Source: Lachnospiraceae bacterium UBA3310
GTDB taxonomy: Bacteria; Bacillota; Clostridia; Lachnospirales; Lachnospiraceae
Length of the DNA stretch: 64,000 nt
Assembly (NCBI GenBank): GCA_002361355.1
Contig: DESQ01000038.1
Coordinates: 1-64,000, forward strand
Direction of reading: 5' to 3'
Shown here: in pieces, positions 16,432-25,582 of the stretch
Position numbering within the stretch: the first letter of the stretch is position 1
Layout: each line of letters opens with the position of its first letter
Translations under genes and position numbers: made by a program
The notes under the pieces: model-generated
The model's input: only the letters and a program-made list of their open reading frames with translations
Told to the model about the DNA's origin: nothing
The model's database searches: none

Positions 16432-17604
16432 ATGGTGAATCGGGAGAAAGCCAGAGCGCGGGCAAGAGAGCGTGCAAGGGAATTGGTGGTGCTTCTCAAA
16501 AATGACGGCGTTTTACCGTTGAAAGTTTCGGATGGAAAAACCATCGGCGTGATTGGCTCGAATGCCAACAGCAGAGAAGCGCTGGTCGGAAATTACCACG
16601 GCACATCCTCCAGATATATAACGGTTTTAGAAGGAATACAGGATAAAGTCGGACATAATGGCAGAGTTTTGTACTCGGAGGGTTCTCATCTGTTTCAGGA
16701 TCGGGTAGAGAATCTTGCGCGGGAGAATGACCGGATCGCAGAGGCGGTTACGGTTGCAAAGCACAGCGATGTGGTGGTGCTCTGCGTCGGATTAAACGAG
16801 ACCCTTGAGGGTGAGGAAGGCGATACCGGAAACAGTTATGTTTCCGGCGATAAAGTGGATTTAAGTCTTCCCGAACCGCAGATCAGGATGATGGAGGCGG
16901 TGTTGGCGGTGGGCAGGCCTGTCATTGTGTGTCTGATGACAGGGAGCGCTATGGATCTGCACATGGCGCAGGAAAAAGCCTCTGCCGTTATGCAGCTCTG
17001 GTATCCCGGCGCGAGAGGGGGAAAGGCCATTGCGGATATCCTGTTTGGCGATTGTTCACCTTCCGGTAAACTTCCTGTAACCTTTTACCATTCTCTTGAT
17101 GAACTGCCAGATTTTAAGGATTACAGCATGAAAGGCAGAACCTACCGGTATATGGAGGGGGAGGCGCTGTATCCCTTTGGTTATGGTTTGACCTACGGTG
17201 ATGTGAGTGTGGAGAACGCTGCGATTTTGGCAAGAGATGAGGATTCGGGGGATGTGGTCGTGCATGTGGCGGTTAAAAATGCCGGAAGCGCTGCTACGGG
17301 CGATGTGATTCAGATTTATGTGAAAGACCTGGCGTCGCCCTTTGCGGTGCCGAATCACAGTCTCTGTGCTTTCGAAAGAATTTTTCTGGAAGCGGGGGAG
17401 AGCAGGGAACTGGACATTAAAGTCCCCGGCGAGGCTTTTTTTGTGGTAAACGACGAGGGAGCCTTTGTGCAGGGAAGCGGCAGGTATCTGCTCTATGTGG
17501 GCACCGGACAGCCGGATCCACGGACAGAGGCGCTCTCGGGGAAGAAATGTGTGGAGATTCCTTTTTGTCTGACGGACATGGGTTTTCTTGACAAAACGCC
17601 CTAA
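16432..17604 (+). CDS. Glycoside hydrolase family 3 C-terminal domain protein lacking the catalytic barrel
   Basis: 390 residues corresponding only to the second half of a GH3 beta-glucosidase. It begins in the segment that normally follows the TIM barrel (ARELVVLLKNDGVLPL) and includes the alpha/beta domain (SDVVVLCVGLNETLEGEEGDT, LWYPGARGGKAIADILFGD, SGKLPVTF, YPFGYGLTYG). It ends with a fibronectin type III-like domain. The N-terminal (beta/alpha)8 domain with the nucleophile Asp is absent: the upstream 165 bases hold a tRNA promoter and non-coding sequence. The gene has its own promoter and an SD (GGGAGGGAAAAGAGAG). An ATG at 16411 is possible but lies before that SD. Either a truncated remnant still expressed or a binding protein; hydrolysis is unlikely. 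Confidence 0.85.
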   Translation: MVNREKARARARERARELVVLLKNDGVLPLKVSDGKTIGVIGSNANSREALVGNYHGTSSRYITVLEGIQDKVGHNGRVLYSEGSHLFQDRVENLARENDRIAEAVTVAKHSDVVVLCVGLNETLEGEEGDTGNSYVSGDKVDLSLPEPQIRMMEAVLAVGRPVIVCLMTGSAMDLHMAQEKASAVMQLWYPGARGGKAIADILFGDCSPSGKLPVTFYHSLDELPDFKDYSMKGRTYRYMEGEALYPFGYGLTYGDVSVENAAILARDEDSGDVVVHVAVKNAGSAATGDVIQIYVKDLASPFAVPNHSLCAFERIFLEAGESRELDIKVPGEAFFVVNDEGAFVQGSGRYLLYVGTGQPDPRTEALSGKKCVEIPFCLTDMGFLDKTP

Positions 17605-17616
17605 GTTGCATATTCT
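17588..17616 (+). promoter_or_regulatory. Promoter of the cysE-cysS operon
   Basis: TTGACA (17588-17593, inside the end of the preceding gene), 17-base spacer, TATTCT (17611-17616). The leader to cysE is about 65 bases; no T-box element is seen in it. Confidence 0.7.
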
Positions 17617-17689
17617 TAAATATGGTAGAAAATTTGCAGCGGCACTGGTTGGAAAAGAGATGTGCCGATGATGGAAGGGAAGCGTCTCA

Positions 17690-18382
17690 ATGGGCTTTAT
17701 CGGAAACGTAAAGGAGGAAATCCGTATTATACGGGAGAGGGATCCGGCGATCCACTCTAATATGGAAGTTTTTCTTTATCCCAGCTTTAAAGTGATGTGT
17801 TATTATCGTCTCGCCCATAAACTATATCTGCACCGCCACTATTTCTGGGCGCGGTGGGTTTCCCAGAAGGGTGCGCGAAGGACGGGCATTGAGATTCATC
17901 CGGGTGCGCAGATCGGCAAGGGGTTTTTTATTGACCACGGTCATGGCGTCATCATCGGGGAGACTACGGTGATCGGCGATAACGTGACGCTCTATCAGGG
18001 CGTGACGCTTGGCGGCACGGGTAAGGAGCAGGGGAAAAGACATCCCACGATCGGCAACAACGTGATGATCAGCACCGGCGCGAAGGTGCTGGGTTCTTTC
18101 AAAATCGGAGATAACAGCAAAATCGGTGCGGGGAGCGTGGTGCTTGCGGAGGTGCCCCCCAATTCTACGGTTGTAGGCGTGCCTGGGCGAGTGGTGAAAC
18201 GGGACAACATGGTTCTTCCGCAGGAAGAACTGGATCAGACCCATCTGCCGGATCCTGTGCGGGAGGATATCATGGGTTTGCAGCGTGCCAACGCGGAATT
18301 GACGAATCGTCTGCTTGATCTGGAAAGGGAAATGAAAAGCCTTCAGAAAGAAAAAAGCAGAGAGGAAAAGAGGAGTTTATGA
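17690..18382 (+). CDS. cysE: Serine O-acetyltransferase
   Basis: 230 residues of the short CysE/EpsC type. It transfers acetyl from acetyl-CoA to serine, giving O-acetylserine for cysteine synthesis. The left-handed beta-helix hexapeptide repeats run through GIEIHPGAQIGKGFFIDHGHGVIIGETTVIGD in pieces, and TLGGTGKE and GAGSVVL are diagnostic. The final 40 residues form a charged coiled-coil-like tail (LLDLEREMKSLQKEKS). The start is supported by the fit to the family N-terminus; the SD (GAAGGGAAG) is modest. It overlaps cysS by 4 bases (ATGA), pairing cysteine supply with cysteine charging. Confidence 0.95.
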   Translation: MGFIGNVKEEIRIIRERDPAIHSNMEVFLYPSFKVMCYYRLAHKLYLHRHYFWARWVSQKGARRTGIEIHPGAQIGKGFFIDHGHGVIIGETTVIGDNVTLYQGVTLGGTGKEQGKRHPTIGNNVMISTGAKVLGSFKIGDNSKIGAGSVVLAEVPPNSTVVGVPGRVVKRDNMVLPQEELDQTHLPDPVREDIMGLQRANAELTNRLLDLEREMKSLQKEKSREEKRSL

Positions 18383-19788
18383 AAGTTTATAATACATTGT
18401 CAGGAAAAAAAGAGGAATTTATACCAATTGAGGAGGGAAAGGTCAGGATGTATGTCTGCGGGCCTACCGTTTACAACCTGATTCATATTGGAAACGCAAG
18501 GCCCATGATCGTGTTCGATACTGTGCGGCGGTACATGGAGCACAAGGGCTACGATGTCAACTATGTGTCCAACTTCACGGATGTGGACGACAAGATCATC
18601 AAGAAGGCAAACGAGGAGGGGGCAGACCCTTCCGTGATTTCCGAGCGCTATATCGCAGAGTGCAAAAAGGATATGGAGTCTTTGCATGTGAAACCGGCTA
18701 CCACCCATCCGAAGGCGACATGTGAGATCGACGGGATGATCGAAATGATACAGACGCTGATTGATAAGGGGCACGCTTATGTGGCGGAGGATGGCACCGT
18801 CTATTTTAAGACCAGAAGCTTTCCGGGTTATGGAAAACTTTCCCACAAGAATCTGGATGATCTGCGAAGCGGCGGCAGGTCTCTGTTGGTATCAGGAGAG
18901 GATCAGAAGCAGGATCCTCTGGATTTCGTGCTCTGGAAGCCGAAGAAGGAGGGAGAGCCGTTCTGGGAGTCGCCCTGGTGTGAGGGACGGCCGGGCTGGC
19001 ATATCGAGTGCTCGGTGATGAGCAAGAAATATCTGGGCGATGAGATCGACATTCACGCGGGCGGAGAGGATTTGATTTTTCCCCATCACGAGAATGAGAT
19101 TGCCCAGTCGGAGGCGGCAAACGGCAAGCAGTTTGCAAAGTACTGGATGCACAACGGCTTTTTGAATATTGATAATAAGAAGATGTCCAAGTCTCTGGGA
19201 AATTTCTTTACGGTGCGGGATATCGGCGAGAAATACGATTTGCAGATACTGCGGTTTTTCATGCTTTCCGCTCACTACAGAAGCCCCCTGAATTTTAGTG
19301 CGGAGCTGATGGAGGCGGCGAAAAACGGGCTGGAGCGGATTATGACCTGTGTGTCAAACCTGAATTTCCTGCTGGAGAAAGCGAAAGACGCAGAGATGAG
19401 CGACGGGGAAAAGGAGCAGGCCGCTTTGGCAGCCGGGTTGGAAAAGAAGTTCGACGAGGCAATGGACGATGACTTTAACACGGCGGACGCGATCTCTGCT
19501 ATTTTTGAGCTGGTGAAATTTGCCAACACCAATGTGAACGAGGGATCGAGCGTGGCCTTTATCAGGGCGCTCAAGGACGAGATTCTGGAGCTTACGGATA
19601 TCTGCGGACTTTCGGTGGAGAGCGGGCAGGAGATATTGGATTCGGAAATCGAGTCTTTGATTGCACAGAGACAGGAGGCCAGAAAGGCAAAGAACTTTGC
19701 GCGGGCGGACGAGATCAGGGATCTTCTTAGTGGGAAAGGAATTATTCTGGAAGATACGCGGGAAGGTGTAAAATGGAAGAGGGCGTGA
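18379..19788 (+). CDS. cysS: Cysteinyl-tRNA synthetase
   Basis: 469 residues. Class I synthetase charging tRNA-Cys. The N-terminal MKVYNTLSGKKEEF and zinc-binding CGPTVYN start, the HIGH-type HIGNARP, WHIECSVMS with further zinc ligands, and KMSKSLGN are all present. The C-terminal anticodon-binding region ends with ARADEIRDLL and GVKWKR, as usual. SD AGAGGAAAAGAGGAG precedes ATG 18379. Its last 16 bases overlap mrnC. Confidence 0.97.
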   Translation: MKVYNTLSGKKEEFIPIEEGKVRMYVCGPTVYNLIHIGNARPMIVFDTVRRYMEHKGYDVNYVSNFTDVDDKIIKKANEEGADPSVISERYIAECKKDMESLHVKPATTHPKATCEIDGMIEMIQTLIDKGHAYVAEDGTVYFKTRSFPGYGKLSHKNLDDLRSGGRSLLVSGEDQKQDPLDFVLWKPKKEGEPFWESPWCEGRPGWHIECSVMSKKYLGDEIDIHAGGEDLIFPHHENEIAQSEAANGKQFAKYWMHNGFLNIDNKKMSKSLGNFFTVRDIGEKYDLQILRFFMLSAHYRSPLNFSAELMEAAKNGLERIMTCVSNLNFLLEKAKDAEMSDGEKEQAALAAGLEKKFDEAMDDDFNTADAISAIFELVKFANTNVNEGSSVAFIRALKDEILELTDICGLSVESGQEILDSEIESLIAQRQEARKAKNFARADEIRDLLSGKGIILEDTREGVKWKRA

Positions 19789-20216
19789 CGATCCTTGAGG
19801 CGATTAAGAGAGATTTTGATTGCAGGGAGATAGATATACGCACGTATTCTCCGTTGGCCCTGGCTTATATCGGAGATGCGATTTACGATCTGGTGATCCG
19901 CACTATTGTGGTGGAACGGGGAAATACCTCCGCCAACAAACTGCACAGAAAAACGGTCAATTATGTGAATGCGCGCGTTCAGGCGCAGATGATAGAAGCC
20001 CTGATGGACGAGCTGACCGAGGAGGAGCAGGTGATCTACAAGCGGGGCAGAAATGCCAAATCCTACACCACGGCAAAGAACGCCAGCGTGATCGAATACC
20101 GCAAGGCTACAGGGTTTGAGGCGCTGTGCGGTTATTTGTATCTGACGGGAAAACAGGAGCGGATGCTCGCGCTGGTGAAGAGAGCGATCGGGCTGGTAGT
20201 AGATGGAGGCATATAA
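19773..20216 (+). CDS. mrnC: Mini-ribonuclease III
   Basis: 147 residues. An RNase III catalytic domain without a double-stranded RNA-binding domain, as in Bacillus MrnC, which matures 23S rRNA ends. The signature LALAYIGDAIYDLVIR carries the catalytic acidic residue, and RGRNAKSYTTAKNA and the final FEALCGYLYLTG are conserved. The cysS-mrnC-rlmB order is the standard Firmicutes arrangement. The start overlaps the cysS end by 16 bases, with GGAAGG upstream. Confidence 0.95.
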   Translation: MEEGVTILEAIKRDFDCREIDIRTYSPLALAYIGDAIYDLVIRTIVVERGNTSANKLHRKTVNYVNARVQAQMIEALMDELTEEEQVIYKRGRNAKSYTTAKNASVIEYRKATGFEALCGYLYLTGKQERMLALVKRAIGLVVDGGI

Positions 20217-20219
20217 ATT

Positions 20220-20960
20220 TTGGAAGAGAATACAGGTATGATAGAGGGCCGAAACGCTGTAATCGAGGCTTTTCGGGCTGGTAGAACCATAGACCGGCTT
20301 TATGTGCTGGACGGCTGCAAGGACGGGCCGATTATGACCATCAAGAGAGAAGCGGCCAAACAGGGAAGCCAGATCAAATATGTGACGAAAGAGCGCCTGG
20401 ATCAGATGTCCGAGACGGGGCGCCATCAGGGCGTGATTGCCGATGCCGCGGCTTATAGTTACGCGGAGGTTTCGGATATTTTACAGAAGGCGAAGGACAA
20501 GGGGGAGGAACCCTTTGTTATACTTTTGGATGGGATAGAGGATCCGCACAATCTGGGAGCTATTATCCGGACGGCGAACCAGGCGGGCGCTCACGGCGTT
20601 ATTATTCCGAAGAATCGGGCGGTGGGGCTGACAGCCACGGTGGCAAAGGCCTCGGCAGGTGCTTTGAATTACACGCCGGTAGCCAAGGTGACGAATCTGG
20701 GACAGACCATTGAGGAACTGAAAAAAGAGGGGCTCTGGTTTGTGTGCGCAGACATGGACGGCACATCCATGTATCAATTGAATTTGAAAGGATCCATCGG
20801 GCTGGTGATCGGCGCGGAAGGTGATGGCGTAAGCCGTCTGGTCAGGGAAAAATGTGATATGAATGCGCAGATTCCCATGCGGGGGGATATTGATTCCCTG
20901 AATGCCTCCGTGGCGGCGGGGATTCTGGCCTATGAGATTGTCAGACAGAGATTACAATGA
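20220..20960 (+). CDS. rlmB: 23S rRNA (guanosine-2'-O-)-methyltransferase, RlmB/TrmH type
   Basis: 246 residues of the SPOUT superfamily. The N-terminal substrate-binding domain starts with MIEGRNAVIEAFRAG, and the SAM-knot motifs are LLDGIEDPHNLGAIIRTANQAG, VIGAEGDGVS and LNASVAAGI (given in part). It likely methylates G2251 of 23S rRNA. The start is either TTG 20220, which has GGAGG at 20205-20209 about 10 bases upstream and gives the usual short pre-sequence, or ATG 20238, whose SD is too close. TTG is preferred. Confidence 0.93.
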   Translation: MEENTGMIEGRNAVIEAFRAGRTIDRLYVLDGCKDGPIMTIKREAAKQGSQIKYVTKERLDQMSETGRHQGVIADAAAYSYAEVSDILQKAKDKGEEPFVILLDGIEDPHNLGAIIRTANQAGAHGVIIPKNRAVGLTATVAKASAGALNYTPVAKVTNLGQTIEELKKEGLWFVCADMDGTSMYQLNLKGSIGLVIGAEGDGVSRLVREKCDMNAQIPMRGDIDSLNASVAAGILAYEIVRQRLQ

Positions 20961-22444
20961 AAAAGATAAATGAAATATTAGCCGTGGTGATACTCTCGCT
21001 CATGGCGGTGCTTGTGGCGGCGGTAGGATTGAGGATATACGACAGCTATCTTACAAACAGCGAGATGAAGACACAGATCAGGAAACAGGAGGAAATTCTT
21101 TCCAGAAACCGGGAGGCCAACGAGCGTGTCCGGGAGATGCAGCAGGAAATTCAGGAACTGTCAGGGGACAGGGAGAAGCTGCAGCAGTTTTTGGAGGAAA
21201 TACGGATTGAGGATCAGGAGACGGTTCCCGCAGCCGCCATGCAGGGGTCGCCTGAACCATGGAACAGCGGGATGTCCGGGGACGCAAGCATGTCTGAGAA
21301 CATGCTGAGTGTCTCAGAAGATACGACGGCGCCGGATATGTCAGAGAATGCAGAGATACCGGGTGAGTCGGAGAATACCCTCAGTATGTCCGGCAACGAC
21401 ACCATGTCAGGGAACGACATGATGTCGGGTAACAGTACGATGTCCGAAAATGGGCTGAGTATGTCAGATAACAGTACGATGTCCGAAAATGGGCTGAGTA
21501 TGTCAGATAACAGTACGATGTCCGGCAACGGACTCAGCATGTCGGATAACAGTACGATGTCCGGCAACGGACTCAGCATGTCGGATAACAGTACGATGTC
21601 GGGGAATGGACTGAGTATGTCAGACAACAGCACGATGTCCGGTAACGGCACCATGTCGGGAAATACACCGGATCCGTTCGCGGGTCTCATAGGGCCGGAA
21701 ATTACGCTGGAGGAGCGCAGGCAGATCAGAAGTTCCCTGGAAGAAACCTTTGTGACAAACATGGAGGATCAAAGGTATCTGGAAAACCGTCGGACGGATT
21801 TCTCTGATAAAAAGATTGCCTGCCTGGGAGACAGCATTACGGCGGCAGCCAATCTGGAAGACGAGGAAAACTATCTTTCCTACGCCTATCCTGCCGTGCT
21901 TGGTGAGGTTCTTGGAGCCGATGAGGTTTACAATCTGGGTATCGGCGGTTCTTCGATCGGGCGTTACTGGGCGGATGCCTTTGTGGAGCGGTATAAGTCG
22001 ATACCGGAGGATACGGATATCATTATCGTTATGGGAGGTACCAACGATGGCTTCTGCCTTTCAAAGGAGGAGTTTGGCACGCTCTCGGAGAGAAAACCGT
22101 GGACATTTTGTGGTGATCTGGACGAGTTGATGCGGGGACTGCGGGAGAATTATCCGGATGCGGAGATTTATTTTGTTACGCCGCTTCCGAATATTTTACA
22201 GGATTATCTGATGCGGGAACGCGATTATCTGCTGCCGCAGAGATATTTGGTAAACGTGATACTGACCCTGTCCGCAGAGTATGATTATCATGTGATAGAT
22301 CTGTATAATTCCAATATTCTGGACTCCCACGACGCAGATATCGTGTCGGATTACGTGCCCGACGGCGTGCATGCAAGCAAGGAAGGATACCGGATTCTGG
22401 CGGAGCACATCGCGGCTGAAGTGGTGCGCAGCTATGAAGAATAA
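20957..22444 (+). CDS. Membrane-anchored SGNH/GDSL hydrolase with tandem MSxN repeats
   Basis: 495 residues in four parts. Residues 5-24 are a signal anchor and about 40-85 a charged coiled coil. About 106-236 is low-complexity sequence built from MSDNST and MSGNGLS units, with five near-perfect 13-residue repeats. From 284 on there is an SGNH hydrolase domain with GDS (Ser293) in block I, IGGSS in block II, GGTND at 360-364 in block III, and DGVH (Asp469, His472) in block V. The catalytic set is complete, so it is probably an active extracellular esterase or acetylesterase on cell-wall or glycan acetyl groups; the substrate is unknown. It overlaps rlmB by 4 bases. The repeats likely form a flexible stalk. 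Confidence 0.88.
   Translation: MKKINEILAVVILSLMAVLVAAVGLRIYDSYLTNSEMKTQIRKQEEILSRNREANERVREMQQEIQELSGDREKLQQFLEEIRIEDQETVPAAAMQGSPEPWNSGMSGDASMSENMLSVSEDTTAPDMSENAEIPGESENTLSMSGNDTMSGNDMMSGNSTMSENGLSMSDNSTMSENGLSMSDNSTMSGNGLSMSDNSTMSGNGLSMSDNSTMSGNGLSMSDNSTMSGNGTMSGNTPDPFAGLIGPEITLEERRQIRSSLEETFVTNMEDQRYLENRRTDFSDKKIACLGDSITAAANLEDEENYLSYAYPAVLGEVLGADEVYNLGIGGSSIGRYWADAFVERYKSIPEDTDIIIVMGGTNDGFCLSKEEFGTLSERKPWTFCGDLDELMRGLRENYPDAEIYFVTPLPNILQDYLMRERDYLLPQRYLVNVILTLSAEYDYHVIDLYNSNILDSHDADIVSDYVPDGVHASKEGYRILAEHIAAEVVRSYEE
21422..21664 (+). repeat. 39-bp in-frame tandem repeats (13 residues)
   Basis: Residues 156-236 of the SGNH protein. The DNA unit codes for MSDNSTMSGNGLS and variants with MSEN. 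Copies are nearly identical at the DNA level in the middle of the array and more diverged at the edges, so copy number could change by slippage or recombination. Confidence 0.9.
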
Positions 22445-22474
22445 AGAAAAACGCAAACAAGAAAGGAGAGCAAC

Positions 22475-22753
22475 ATGGATTTTTTTGAAAAGTTAGGCGA
22501 TACCATTACCACAAAAGGAAAGGAAGTTTCGGGAAAAGCGAAGGATCTGGCGGAGATTGCGAATCTGAAAAGTCAGATCAACACCTGTGAGGATGTCATC
22601 AAGAAGAATTATATGGAGATCGGAAAACGGTATTATGAGAAGCATGAGCAGGAACCGGAGGAAGAATATGACGAGTTCTTCAGGGCAATCAGCAATGCCA
22701 AGACAGGAATGGAAGAATTGGAAGAGAAGATTCGAAGAATCAAAGGAATCTAA
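22475..22753 (+). CDS. Small coiled-coil protein, unknown function
   Basis: 92 residues, almost entirely helical and highly charged. The N-terminal DFFEKLGDTITTKGKEVSGKAKDL resembles the beginning of small Firmicutes proteins that often continue into a zinc ribbon, but no cysteine pair follows here; only one Cys (near residue 37) is present. AAAGGAGAG is placed well before ATG 22475. It lies 30 bases after the SGNH gene and before a strong terminator, so it is the last gene of the cysE operon or separately expressed. Function not known. Confidence 0.7.
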   Translation: MDFFEKLGDTITTKGKEVSGKAKDLAEIANLKSQINTCEDVIKKNYMEIGKRYYEKHEQEPEEEYDEFFRAISNAKTGMEELEEKIRRIKGI

Positions 22754-22773
22754 GTCGTGACCTGATACAACGA

Positions 22774-22808
22774 GGCGGAGAGTGAAGGTAATCACTCTCC
22801 GCCTTTTT
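22774..22808. terminator. Strong bidirectional terminator
   Basis: 11-bp stem GGCGGAGAGTG/CACTCTCCGCC (22774-22784 and 22793-22803), T-run on the plus strand. It also lies directly after the end of the converging PBP gene. Confidence 0.9.
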
Positions 22809-22817
22809 GAAATTTTA

Positions 22818-25559
22818 TTATTCTGCCGGTGGTTGTTCCGCGGGCGGCTGTTCCGCAGGCGGTTGTTCTCCGGCCGCTTGTGCCGCCGCCGCTGCCGCTG
22901 CCGCCGCCGCCTCCGCGTTTCTCTGTGCAATTTCGGCTCTCTGGGCTTCGATCAATCCCTCATAACCCGGTGTCGCGAAGAACGCCTCGTCGTGCGGACA
23001 CATGTTGGTCTGAGGAGCCGGCGTGGGTACTGCGCCTTCGGCGCCCTCCTCGCCCGTGGGTTCTGGGGCAGTGGGAGCAACCTGTGACGCTGTGGGCGAA
23101 CCGCTCTGTAATGCCACAGGTTCAACCGGCGTCAGCTCGATGACGCCCTCCACCTTGAAAGGACAGAGTTCGCGGGCCGGAAGATTGCTGTACTGGCAGA
23201 TCTGTCCCGCGTAGTGCACATCGCAGGTCTCGGTGGGAACGGTACCCTCCGCAAAATACTCCGTGCGCAGCGTGCCGTCGCAGAGCCCCGCAATCGGCAG
23301 CTTCCCGGAGCGCGAGCAGACAGTTGCAGTCACGATGCCGGAAGGAACGTTGAAGGACTCGCTGGGGAGATCCTCATGAATTTGCGACATGACGACACGC
23401 CACATCTTCTTCGCCAGATTTTTTTCATCGCCGGTAAGTTTTACGTTGTTGTCGAAGCCGGCCCAGGTGGTGGCGGTATAGTAAGGGGTGTAGCCCGCAA
23501 ACCACACGTCGTTGTAGTCGGAAGTTGTTCCTGTTTTTCCTGCAATCGCCATGTTGCCGAAGTTGACAGAGCCGCCCGTGCCGCTGGTGACAACGTCCAC
23601 CATGGCGTCCGTCAGAAGAAAAGCGGTGGTCTCCTTGATGACCTGTTTTGACTGCGGCATGGTGTTGTCCAGAATGATATTGCCGTCGTGATCTAACACT
23701 TTTGTGTAAAGTTTCGGTTTGATATAGGTGCCGCCGTTTGCAATGCAGGCGTAAGCGGCGTTTAATTCCTCGTTGGTGACACCGTGTGTGAGGCCGCCAA
23801 GCGCAGTGGTCTGCTGGATGTCGGAATAAACTTCCCCGTTGATTTCTTCTCGCTCTGCAAGCGTGGTGAAACCAAAGCTTTTGAGATAGTCAAAGCCGAG
23901 CTGCGGTGTGATCAGAGTTAACGTCTTTACGGTTACAACATTCATGGAATCTCGGATACCATCCCGCAGGGAGGAGAGTCCGCGGTACTGTTCGCCATAC
24001 CAGTTGGCCACCGGACGCCCGCCCACATAGTTAAAGGGTGCGTCGTTTATGACTGTGGCGAGGGTCAGGCCGGCACTGTCCAGCGCCGGTGCGTAGGTGG
24101 ATACGATCTTAAAAGTGGATCCGGGCTGTCTGACCGCGTCTGTGGCACGGTTCAGGGTTCGGCTTCCGGTTTTTGCGCCGCGTCCGCCCACCATTGCCAC
24201 GATACATCCGGTGCTCTGGTCTTCTACCACCAGTGAAACCTGAGGCTGGGGTGTCAGGCTGACGTTCTCCCCATAGACCTCATCGCCGGGGTTCATTATG
24301 TCTGTCTTGTAGGCTTCTATATCCTGATAGGCTTCCTCCTGAGAGGGATAGATCAGGTTATAGTTGGGGGAGCGGTTTTCCCTCCAGTAGCTGCGGAACA
24401 TTTCCGTGCTGATATTTTCCCGATCCCCGTTTGCACGGTCAATGGTCAGTTCATAATTCAGATACCATTTGGTGTTGGCGGGAAAATTGCTCTCATCCGC
24501 GAAAGCGTTGTCGCAGATTTGCTGGATCTTGGGATCCTGCGTGGAATAAATTTTAAGGCCGCCGCTGTAAAGCAGGGTGAAGGCCTGTGTCTCGTTGTAT
24601 CCGGAAGTGATCAGATCTTCCATCACATCATCCACCAGCGCGTCTACAAAGTATGTATTGACGGAGGCGTCTTCATTTTCGGAATCAGCGATCTGAATGC
24701 GGGAGTATACGTCGTCGGCAAGCGCTTCCGCGCGCTCCTCCTCCGTAATATAACCCTGATCCAGCATGTCTTTTAGCACCTTTTCACGGCGTTCTGCATT
24801 TTTATCCGGATGGGTAATGGGATTGTAACGGGACGGGTTTTGCGTAATGCCGGCGATGACCGCGCACTCGGACAAATTAAGGTCGCTGACAGACTTGTTG
24901 AAATAGCGCCTGGAAGCTGCTTCCACGCCGAGGGTATTCTGGCCAAGGTTGATGGTATTCATATAGTTGATGAGGATGGTGTCTTTGTCCATCACTTTTT
25001 CAAGCTCAAGGGCAAGATACTGCTCCTGAAATTTTCTCTTGAATTTGTCTGCAAGAGAATCCTCACTCGTCCAGTCCGTAAAGACATTGTTTTTGAGGAG
25101 CTGCTGGGTGATGGTGCTGGCGCCCTCAGAAAAATGCCTGTTTTGGATGCCGACCCAGCCCGCGCGGATGATACCTTTGATATCAATGCCGTTATGGTCA
25201 TAAAAACGGGAATCCTCAATGGCCACAAAGGCATCTTTCAAGTCCTGCGGCACCATGTCAATGGTAACCGGAATACGGTTGGAATCGTTGGAAACCAGTT
25301 TTTGAATCTGTGTCCCTTCTATATTATATACAAAGGTGGAAAAGCCGGAAGGTGTCACATCAATGTTGCCGATATCCGGTGCGGTCGCCAAAACACCTCT
25401 GAAAGCGCCGATTCCCGCACTCACGCCAATGATGGCAAGACCGATCATGGCGATCAGGAATACCTGCACAAAGGTAAAGATGATCTTTCTGCTCCATTTT
25501 TTCCCTGTAGAATGAAGCGCCTGCTGTTTTTTGCGGACGCCTTTTTTGCTATAATTCAT
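22818..25559 (-). CDS. Class A penicillin-binding protein (PBP1A type)
   Basis: 913 residues. A TM anchor at about 24-51 follows a basic cytoplasmic tail. The glycosyltransferase 51 domain has catalytic Glu115 in AIEDSRFYDHNG and EGASTITQQLLKN. The transpeptidase domain has Ser481 in STFK, SMN at 538-540 and KTGTT at 675-679. It polymerises and crosslinks peptidoglycan outside the membrane. The C-terminal tail from about 830 is disordered: proline/threonine rich, then a run of nine alanines and three EQPPA units. The start has a GAGGAGGC SD. It is transcribed divergently from yigZ, with a promoter (extended -10 TGGTATAAT) 24 bases before the ATG. Confidence 0.95.
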   Translation of the reverse strand: MNYSKKGVRKKQQALHSTGKKWSRKIIFTFVQVFLIAMIGLAIIGVSAGIGAFRGVLATAPDIGNIDVTPSGFSTFVYNIEGTQIQKLVSNDSNRIPVTIDMVPQDLKDAFVAIEDSRFYDHNGIDIKGIIRAGWVGIQNRHFSEGASTITQQLLKNNVFTDWTSEDSLADKFKRKFQEQYLALELEKVMDKDTILINYMNTINLGQNTLGVEAASRRYFNKSVSDLNLSECAVIAGITQNPSRYNPITHPDKNAERREKVLKDMLDQGYITEEERAEALADDVYSRIQIADSENEDASVNTYFVDALVDDVMEDLITSGYNETQAFTLLYSGGLKIYSTQDPKIQQICDNAFADESNFPANTKWYLNYELTIDRANGDRENISTEMFRSYWRENRSPNYNLIYPSQEEAYQDIEAYKTDIMNPGDEVYGENVSLTPQPQVSLVVEDQSTGCIVAMVGGRGAKTGSRTLNRATDAVRQPGSTFKIVSTYAPALDSAGLTLATVINDAPFNYVGGRPVANWYGEQYRGLSSLRDGIRDSMNVVTVKTLTLITPQLGFDYLKSFGFTTLAEREEINGEVYSDIQQTTALGGLTHGVTNEELNAAYACIANGGTYIKPKLYTKVLDHDGNIILDNTMPQSKQVIKETTAFLLTDAMVDVVTSGTGGSVNFGNMAIAGKTGTTSDYNDVWFAGYTPYYTATTWAGFDNNVKLTGDEKNLAKKMWRVVMSQIHEDLPSESFNVPSGIVTATVCSRSGKLPIAGLCDGTLRTEYFAEGTVPTETCDVHYAGQICQYSNLPARELCPFKVEGVIELTPVEPVALQSGSPTASQVAPTAPEPTGEEGAEGAVPTPAPQTNMCPHDEAFFATPGYEGLIEAQRAEIAQRNAEAAAAAAAAAAQAAGEQPPAEQPPAEQPPAE

Positions 25560-25582
25560 GGCTGCTGCCTCCTCGACTTGTT

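Noticed and set aside
17605..17689. T-box riboswitch searched for in front of cysE-cysS
   Set aside because: The leader is only about 65 bases and lacks the T-box sequence and specifier stem.
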